Positions 14,599-19,501 of a stretch of 19,501 nt of DNA are shown here, piece after piece (the stretch's first letter is position 1; each line of letters begins with the position of its first letter). The position numbers were made by a program, and so were the translations under genes. This stretch comes from Nitrospirota bacterium (GTDB lineage: Bacteria > Nitrospirota > Thermodesulfovibrionia > Thermodesulfovibrionales > JdFR-88): contig JAKAMR010000053.1 of NCBI GenBank assembly GCA_021812785.1, positions 1 through 19,501 on the forward strand, given 5' to 3'. The notes under the pieces are model-generated. The model was not told where the DNA came from. It searched no databases and was given only the letters and a program-made list of their open reading frames with translations.

Positions 14599-15537
14599 AT
14601 GAAGCAATCGGAAAAAAGAGGCAAAGACCCGAAAAAATCACTCTGGTCGGTCCGCATGAGGGCAGGCAGGGAAGGCGGCCACATATCCGGGGCCGAAGGG
14701 ATCTTCGAGGAAAAGGATGTGGCCAGAACCCTCCGCGAATACTCCGCAAGGGCCTTCGCGCACTCCAAGGGAAAGCCCGATGCGCTTGTCCTGAAGGCGG
14801 AGATGCTTCCCGCCGCTCCCGTTTGCATAGCAGCCCTGCCTGTGTTCACCATACGAACTAAGGCAGATAGCCCGGAAGGGGTGAGAAAAGAGGCGGTCAG
14901 GCTTCTGGTTTCCGCTGGCGTGTCGCGCAGGGCCGCAAGCTGCGCGCTCAGGATACTCAGGGCCGGCGGCCTGAAGGGGGCCGCGCTTCTGGATGCAAAG
15001 GAAGGCCGCAGACTGGACCCGGAGGCGAAAAGAGGCGTGCGGGCCTCGATGCTTGGGATAACAAAAAAAGCCGAAAGGGAGCTTCTGGCCGGGCTGAAAA
15101 AGGCGGGCATGGACGGCGAAAAAACGCAATCCCGCGTGAAGGACGCCCTCATAATAGCCTCCAAAGTGGCCGCGGCCCAGGAGGTCCTGGCCGAGCTCTG
15201 CGTCTCGGACGACCCCGACTACACCACAGGATATGTGGCAGGGGCGGGACTTGGGTACATAAGACTTCCAGGCATAAAGGAAAACGGGGACAGGGGGGGC
15301 GGAAGGGTCTTTTTCATTAAAACGGGCCTCGCAAAAGGAAGCCGGCTTGCCGGGCTTGTCCAATACCTGGGGAAAACCCCCGTTATGGTTGGAAAAATCT
15401 CCACAGTGAAAGATATAATCACTCCCGATGGACCCGAAAGATCAAAATCAGGATCAGAACCAGAAAGTAAAAAAAGGCCAAAGGCTATGGGTCATAGCAA
15501 ACCCGGCGGCAAGAAGATCGTCCTTAAAAAAAGTTGA
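14599..15537 (+). CDS. bioW: 6-carboxyhexanoate-CoA ligase (pimeloyl-CoA synthetase)
   Basis: The protein has 312 aa. It activates pimelate to pimeloyl-CoA, the entry step of one biotin route. Family motifs are SVRMRA (17-22), GGHISGAE (26-33), RGVRASMLGI, DYTTGYVA and GGRVFFIK (233-241). The Bacillus enzyme is, from memory, about 260 aa. Here the BioW domain ends near residue 264, and a basic tail of about 48 residues follows, much of it coded in DNA that also encodes the start of the next gene. The family motif usually reads AERI; here it is AEGI. No SD precedes the ATG; the 20-nt gap after bioB holds only an A/T hairpin. Confidence 0.92.
   Translation: MKQSEKRGKDPKKSLWSVRMRAGREGGHISGAEGIFEEKDVARTLREYSARAFAHSKGKPDALVLKAEMLPAAPVCIAALPVFTIRTKADSPEGVRKEAVRLLVSAGVSRRAASCALRILRAGGLKGAALLDAKEGRRLDPEAKRGVRASMLGITKKAERELLAGLKKAGMDGEKTQSRVKDALIIASKVAAAQEVLAELCVSDDPDYTTGYVAGAGLGYIRLPGIKENGDRGGGRVFFIKTGLAKGSRLAGLVQYLGKTPVMVGKISTVKDIITPDGPERSKSGSEPESKKRPKAMGHSKPGGKKIVLKKS
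15389..15419 (+). promoter_or_regulatory. Candidate promoter inside the bioW 3' end, for the lipid kinase gene
   Basis: TTGGAA (15389-15394) and a perfect TATAAT (15414-15419) are separated by 19 nt. The -10 ends 8 nt before the ATG at 15428. The predicted transcript would start at or 1-2 nt before that ATG. The -35 match is modest and the spacer long. Confidence 0.4.
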
Positions 15538-16366
15538 GCTTGCGGCGAAGCTTCTGGGCCAGGCAGGCTGGCAGGTTGACATCCTCTGGACGGAAGCGAA
15601 AGGGCACGCCACCCTGCTTGCCGGGAAAGCGGCCCGCGGGGGCGCGTCGCTTGTGGTTGCTGCCGGGGGGGACGGGACGTTTAACGAAGTGATGAACGGA
15701 CTTACAGCGGTCGATGAAGGCATTGGCGGCACGGTGCCCATGGCCCTGCTCCCACTGGGCACGACAAACGTGCTGGCAAAGGAACTGAAGGTGCCAGAAG
15801 ATGCGGAGGGGGCTGTCCGCAGAATACTTGAAGGCCGGATGAAGCGGATATACCTTGGGAACATTTCCTTCCCGGATGGCTGTCAGAGAAGGTTCTTCCT
15901 CATGGCCGGCATCGGCTTTGATGCCGAGGCGGTCTATCATGTTAACCGGAGACTCAAGAAACTGTATGGCAAGGCCGGGTACATGACAAGCGGCCTGAAG
16001 CTCCTTAAGGATTGGCGCCCGGAGCCAAGACTTGCGCTGATAGACGGAAGGCAATTTTTCTTTTCAAGCCTCATTGTCTGCAAGGGGGCAAGATACGGAG
16101 GCTATCCCAAGGCCGCCCCGGATGCAAGCGTGGAGGAAAGCTCGTTATACGCGGTGGTAATGAGCGGCAGGGAAAGGCTTGATGTCCTAAGGTACGCCTT
16201 TGGCATCATCACGGGGAGGCATACCTCATTCAAAGACGTGGAATACCTCAAATGCCAGTCGGTGCAGGTGCGGGACAGGGCGCGCATACAGGCTGACGGG
16301 GACTATATTGGAGAGTCACCCGCATCCATCGGCATAGCCAGGGAAAACCTGGACATCATCTGCTGA
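15428..16366 (+). CDS. Diacylglycerol / lipid kinase, YegS-DagK family
   Basis: The protein has 312 aa. The DAGK catalytic domain starts at LWVIANPAA (20-28) and has the nucleotide-binding GGDGTFNEV (80-88) and PLGTTNVLA (109-117) motifs. The second domain has the family-typical AGIGFDAEAV and ends with ADGDYIGESP. It should phosphorylate a lipid such as diacylglycerol at the inner membrane face; the true substrate cannot be told. The only usable start is ATG 15428, which gives a Q/N/D/K-rich 19-residue leader and a 110-nt overlap with bioW in another frame. No SD is visible. The gene ends 24 nt from the convergent 112-aa gene. Confidence 0.93.
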   Translation: MDPKDQNQDQNQKVKKGQRLWVIANPAARRSSLKKVELAAKLLGQAGWQVDILWTEAKGHATLLAGKAARGGASLVVAAGGDGTFNEVMNGLTAVDEGIGGTVPMALLPLGTTNVLAKELKVPEDAEGAVRRILEGRMKRIYLGNISFPDGCQRRFFLMAGIGFDAEAVYHVNRRLKKLYGKAGYMTSGLKLLKDWRPEPRLALIDGRQFFFSSLIVCKGARYGGYPKAAPDASVEESSLYAVVMSGRERLDVLRYAFGIITGRHTSFKDVEYLKCQSVQVRDRARIQADGDYIGESPASIGIARENLDIIC

Positions 16367-16390
16367 AGCAGCCCCGGCAGGAAAAAATCT

Positions 16391-16729
16391 TCAGACCCCA
16401 AGTTCTTCACAGAGTTTCAGGAACCCGTCTTTTATACCGGCCATGGACGGCAGCTCAAGCTCGCCCAGGTCATGGTCCATCTTTCTGCCGGTCTTTGACC
16501 CCAGGGCGAAAATAAAATCCTTCTTGATGCCGGATACGGCAGGATACCGCGCATGGTCATGGAAGCGGTGTTTTTCCTTCTCGACGTATTTTTTCACCTC
16601 ATGCAGTTTTTTCTTCAGGTCCTCCTCCTTGTAATCGCCGGCCGCGGCTTGCAGGACCGGACCAAACAGTTTTTCATCTAGGAATTTAAGGAGCTCTTCC
16701 CTCTTTCTGTCTTCAACCTTTATGGCCAT
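16391..16729 (-). CDS. Small soluble protein of unknown function
   Basis: The protein has 112 aa, is highly charged and has no signal or membrane segment. I do not recognise the family. The first half looks like two amphipathic helices. A His/Arg-rich stretch HRFHDHARYP (54-63) is followed by GIKKDFIFALGSKTGRK, which could be a beta strand and turn, then a final helix. A G/A-rich SD lies about 14 nt before the ATG and a good promoter upstream, so it is probably real. It is divergent from the cupin gene and convergent with the lipid kinase gene. Confidence 0.65.
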   Translation of the reverse strand: MAIKVEDRKREELLKFLDEKLFGPVLQAAAGDYKEEDLKKKLHEVKKYVEKEKHRFHDHARYPAVSGIKKDFIFALGSKTGRKMDHDLGELELPSMAGIKDGFLKLCEELGV

Positions 16730-16763
16730 GGCTGATTTTTTCCTTCCCCCTTATGCTGATTAA

Positions 16764-16792
16764 ATGCTATCAGCGAACCTGCCTCCGTTCAA
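16764..16792 (-). promoter_or_regulatory. Candidate promoter of the 112-aa gene
   Basis: On the minus strand TTGAAC (16787-16792), a 17-nt spacer and TAGCAT (16764-16769) with an upstream TGn form a plausible sigma-70 promoter. The predicted start lies about 28 nt before the ATG at 16729. Confidence 0.5.
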
Positions 16793-16808
16793 GGAGCTTT
16801 TTTGCTCC
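16793..16808. other. Palindrome between divergent promoters
   Basis: GGAGC and GCTCC flank six T (plus strand) in the middle of the divergent region. It touches the -35 box of the 112-aa gene and lies 22 nt upstream of the cupin -10. It could be an operator or only a weak hairpin. Confidence 0.3.
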
Positions 16809-16830
16809 GATAGAACCGGTGACGCTTCTT

Positions 16831-16839
16831 TGATAGAAT
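16831..16839 (+). promoter_or_regulatory. Extended -10 promoter of the cupin gene
   Basis: TGATAGAAT fits an extended -10 (TGn plus TAGAAT, 5 of 6). It would start transcription about 55 nt before the ATG at 16901. No clear -35 is seen. Confidence 0.45.
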
Positions 16840-16900
16840 GCAATCAGGAAAGGGAACAGGACATTTAAAAAGATCTTTTCGCAAAGGAGGAACAAAGACC

Positions 16901-17215
16901 ATGCCAAAAACCGCAAAAATAGAGGACGCGCTTACAGCCGCCCCGCACAATTACAAGCTTCTCTTTGAAAATGACCGCGTGCGCATGCTCGCGCTCACCA
17001 TCGACCCGGGCGAAAGGACCGCCATGCATTCCCTGAGGGACCACCTGGTCTATAACATTTCCGACTGCACGGCGACCTTCATATCTCCGGAGGGAGAGTC
17101 CGAGAAATGCAACATGAACGCCGGGCAGGCACACTGGTTTCCCGGGACCTCCCACGAGATGGTAAACGAGGGGTCAAAACCCCTGGAGCTTATCATCACG
17201 GAGTTCAAAGACTAG
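16901..17215 (+). CDS. Small single-domain cupin protein
   Basis: The protein has 104 aa. The start is the ATG at 16901, which has a perfect SD (AAAGGAGG) about 9 nt upstream; an in-frame ATG at 16838 would overlap the likely promoter and add unconserved residues. The sequence fits a cupin beta-barrel: motif 1 around PGERTAMHSLRDHLV (His43 and His48) and motif 2 around WFPGTSHEMVNEG (His85), with about 30 residues between. These His could bind a metal. Substrate is unknown. Unlike the other plus-strand genes here it has a normal leader and SD. It converges on the RND gene. Confidence 0.85.
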   Translation: MPKTAKIEDALTAAPHNYKLLFENDRVRMLALTIDPGERTAMHSLRDHLVYNISDCTATFISPEGESEKCNMNAGQAHWFPGTSHEMVNEGSKPLELIITEFKD

Positions 17216-17255
17216 GGTTTTTGTTTTTCTGCCCGGACGGTCAATGCAGCATCAA

Positions 17256-17305
17256 AAGCCGGGAGCCGTCCTGTTTTAAGGATGGCCACCCGGCTTCTGC
17301 TTTTT
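17256..17305. terminator. Bidirectional intrinsic terminator between cupin and RND genes
   Basis: An 8-bp stem AAGCCGGG/CCCGGCTT (17256-17263 and 17289-17296) continues inward through an imperfect GCCGTCC/GGATGGC helix to an 8-nt loop. On the plus strand it is followed by CTGCTTTTTATTT, on the minus strand by TTTTGATG. It serves the convergent ends of the cupin gene and the RND permease gene. Confidence 0.75.
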
Positions 17306-19501
17306 ATTTCCTTTTGACCCCGAAAACATGGAACATTACAGGCAGCATGGTCAGCACCAGGGGGAACTGGATGATAAGGCCGGAGATTATCGCAATAGCC
17401 AGGGGCTTCAGCATTGCGGCGCCCTGCCCGATGCCAAGGGCAAGCGGAAGCAGCGCCAGTATTGCCGCAAAAGTGGTCATGGCTATGGGACGCATCCTGT
17501 TCTTCCCCGCCAGTATCAATGCCTGCTTTCTGTCCTGCGCCCCGCCAAGCTCATAATATTCAGAGACGTAGAAAATGGCCACTTCCGTTGCGATCCCGAT
17601 TATCATGGTCATTCCCATCATGGCCGAGATGTTCAGTTCCGTCCCTGTAACAAGCAGACCGATAAACACTCCCATGACAGCCAGGAGAGTGGTCACCAGA
17701 ATCGAAGCGGCCACGCGAAAACTTTCGTACAGGTAAAGCAGCAAAAGGAAAACAAGCGCAACCGCGGCGGCAAAGACCGCCATGAGTCCCGCAAAGGCTA
17801 TCTGCTGCTGTTTATAAAGCCCGCCAAGGCTGTAATAGACCCCCTCTGGAAACAGTCCGGGACGGGCAAGGACCTTTTTTACGTCCCGCATCACCGAGCC
17901 CATGTCCCTTCCGCTTATTCTGCCGGTGACCCTGATCATCCTTTTCAGGTTGTCACGCGTTATCTGGGGCTGCCCGGTGATGGTTGTTATGGCGGCTATC
18001 CTTCCAAGGGGAAAGAGATGGCCATCCGGGGCCCGAAGCTGAAGCTTGCCCAGTTCATCTCCGGTTTTCCTGAATTTCCCTGGTATCCATACCCTCACAT
18101 CCACCATCTTGGGTCCTTGTTCTATCTTGGTAGTCACAAGGCCGCTCATAAGGGCATTAAGGTCCGCGGTAACCGATTCCGGATCAACCCCCTCAAGCGC
18201 CGCCTTGACGCGGTCCACCTTTATATCCAGAGCGTCCCCTGCCAGTTTGATCCCGTCGTTCACATCAACCACGCCGGGAATCTTGCTTATCAGGGCCGCC
18301 ACCTTCGGGCCAAGTTGCCCAAGGACCTTGCCGTTATCTGAAAATATTTTCACATCAATTGGTTGCGGGACCCCGGTAAAATCACCGATCATGTCTTCCA
18401 GCAGCTGGTGCAGATCGATATGCAAACCGGGCACAGTGTGTTCTATCTGTTTGCGGACATCGTCCATCACCTCATCAATCGGCTCCCTGGGAAAAGGTTT
18501 CAGCCGCACAAAGAAATCCCCCTCGTAGGCTTCTGTGACGCCTCCGCCAAGCTGTTGCCCCGTGCGCCTGGAATATGTATCCACGGCGGGCGTTTTACGG
18601 AGTATCGCTCCGACCTCTCTTAAAAGGCGGTCAGTCTCGGTAAGCGAGGTGCCCGGTGTGGCCCAGTAATCGATGACGAATCCCCCTTCGTCCATCTTGG
18701 GGATAAACCCGGTGCCAAGGTGCCTGTAGCTCATCCATCCGGCCAAAAGAAGCGCCGCGACGGGCAGCAGCATCAGCACCGGACGGCCAAGCAGACGGCC
18801 CATGACCCTCTCGTAACCCTGATGTGCTTTCCTGGTGACAAAACCTCCCTCTTCCTGGTCAGCGTCCTTTTGCCCCAGCAGGTGGTCCGCAAGAAGCGGC
18901 ACGGCAAGCCACGCCACAAAATAGGAGACCACGAGGCTTGCGGCCATGGTCAGGGAAAGGGCCTTGAAAAACGCCCCGGTCACACCGGAGAGGAAGGCAA
19001 GGGGAGCGAAGATAACTATGGTCGAGGCGGATGACCCCATCAGCGGAGGCGTAAACTCTCGCGCAGCCTCCATGATCTTTTTGCGGTGGTTGCCCTGCCC
19101 GCCCGGCCCGGTTTCTCCGCCACCCCTGAGACGCCTGACAATATGCTCCAGCATCACTATCGTGTCATCAATAATAAGTCCTACGGCTGCCGCCATGCCG
19201 CCAAGCGTCATCATGTTGAAGCTCTGGTGCATCACATAGAGCAGCAGCACGGAGGCCGCAAGCACGCCCGGAACTGTGATAATGGCTATGAGCGTTATCT
19301 TGATGTTCTTAAGGAAGATGAATAATATGATGGCCGCAAGCACCACGCCTATCAGGATGGCGTCCCGGACGCTTCCCGCGGAAGCCATTATGAGCTGGCT
19401 CTGGTCGTACCAGTTGGCTATCTTGACCCCCGGCGGTATCTGGCTTTTGAAGGACGCCAGTTTTGCCTTCACATCGCGCGCTATCCGTACAGTGTTCCCG
19501 C
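17304..19501 (-). CDS. RND efflux transporter permease, N-terminal part outside the window
   Basis: The reading frame is open to the window edge, so this is a partial gene (about 730 of an expected roughly 1,000-1,050 residues); the GTG at 19472 is not its start. The visible part begins in the porter domain before TM2. It has TM2-6 with GLIIDDTIVMLEHI in TM4, keeping the paired Asp of the proton relay, then GTGFIPKMDEGGF, the second porter domain, and TM7-12 at the C-terminus. It is an inner-membrane, proton-driven pump that normally works with a periplasmic adaptor and an outer-membrane channel, presumably upstream beyond the edge. The paired Asp fits HAE-like permeases rather than the classic CzcA pattern; the substrate cannot be stated. 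Confidence 0.93.
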   Translation of the reverse strand, partial: GNTVRIARDVKAKLASFKSQIPPGVKIANWYDQSQLIMASAGSVRDAILIGVVLAAIILFIFLKNIKITLIAIITVPGVLAASVLLLYVMHQSFNMMTLGGMAAAVGLIIDDTIVMLEHIVRRLRGGGETGPGGQGNHRKKIMEAAREFTPPLMGSSASTIVIFAPLAFLSGVTGAFFKALSLTMAASLVVSYFVAWLAVPLLADHLLGQKDADQEEGGFVTRKAHQGYERVMGRLLGRPVLMLLPVAALLLAGWMSYRHLGTGFIPKMDEGGFVIDYWATPGTSLTETDRLLREVGAILRKTPAVDTYSRRTGQQLGGGVTEAYEGDFFVRLKPFPREPIDEVMDDVRKQIEHTVPGLHIDLHQLLEDMIGDFTGVPQPIDVKIFSDNGKVLGQLGPKVAALISKIPGVVDVNDGIKLAGDALDIKVDRVKAALEGVDPESVTADLNALMSGLVTTKIEQGPKMVDVRVWIPGKFRKTGDELGKLQLRAPDGHLFPLGRIAAITTITGQPQITRDNLKRMIRVTGRISGRDMGSVMRDVKKVLARPGLFPEGVYYSLGGLYKQQQIAFAGLMAVFAAAVALVFLLLLYLYESFRVAASILVTTLLAVMGVFIGLLVTGTELNISAMMGMTMIIGIATEVAIFYVSEYYELGGAQDRKQALILAGKNRMRPIAMTTFAAILALLPLALGIGQGAAMLKPLAIAIISGLIIQFPLVLTMLPVMFHVFGVKRK

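Noticed and set aside
14638..15363. A 241-codon open frame on the minus strand opposite bioW
   Set aside because: The plus frame carries all BioW motifs; the minus frame has no recognisable domain.
16838..16900. Upstream in-frame ATG for the cupin gene
   Set aside because: It overlaps the likely -10 box, and the ATG at 16901 has a perfect SD at good spacing.
1..19501. CRISPR arrays, tRNA or rRNA genes, insertion sequences, phage genes
   Set aside because: No regularly spaced repeats, no tRNA-like cloverleaf, no transposase or integrase motifs were seen on either strand.

Overview
The window looks like a chromosomal piece of a GC-rich, probably anaerobic or facultative bacterium. It carries the early-cobalt (anaerobic) cobalamin pathway and a BioW-type biotin gene pair. 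Gene style (CbiX-CbiC, CbiG-CbiH and CbiE-CbiT fusions, a CbiM-type cobalt ECF transporter, BioW) resembles Desulfobacterota or Nitrospirota. That placement is an inference from gene content only.

Minus strand, 12781 down to 107: one B12-controlled operon. A candidate promoter (12752-12781) reads into a leader with a recognisable cobalamin riboswitch (about 12463-12626) and a strong intrinsic terminator (12323-12373). The genes follow, tightly packed and mostly overlapping by 1-23 nt: cbiA (TTG start), cbiX-cbiC fusion, cbiM, a divergent cbiN-like gene, cbiQ, cbiO, cbiD, cbiET fusion, cbiL, cbiF, cbiG-cbiH fusion, and last a 418-aa protein with a glutamine-amidotransferase-like (BPL_N) domain of unknown role. 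Together they import cobalt, insert it into sirohydrochlorin and carry the ring to cobyrinate a,c-diamide. The precorrin-6A reductase (cbiJ/cobK) is not seen, and late genes (cbiP, cbiB, cobU/S/T) lie elsewhere or beyond the edge.

Middle, 12802-16366: a small membrane-anchored protein of unknown function (minus strand, own promoter), then four plus-strand genes: acylphosphatase, bioB, bioW and a YegS/DagK-like lipid kinase. None of the four has a clear Shine-Dalgarno. Three have a -10-like box 6-8 nt before the ATG, suggesting leaderless transcripts. The lipid kinase gene overlaps the bioW tail by 110 nt.

Right end, 16391-19501: a 112-aa orphan (minus) diverges from a small cupin (plus). The cupin converges on the C-terminal three-quarters of an RND efflux permease (minus) that runs off the window, with a bidirectional terminator between them.

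The clearest candidates for something new are the BPL_N protein in the cobalamin operon, the divergent CbiN, the leaderless pattern, and the repeated K/N/T/Q-rich low-complexity inserts in several genes.
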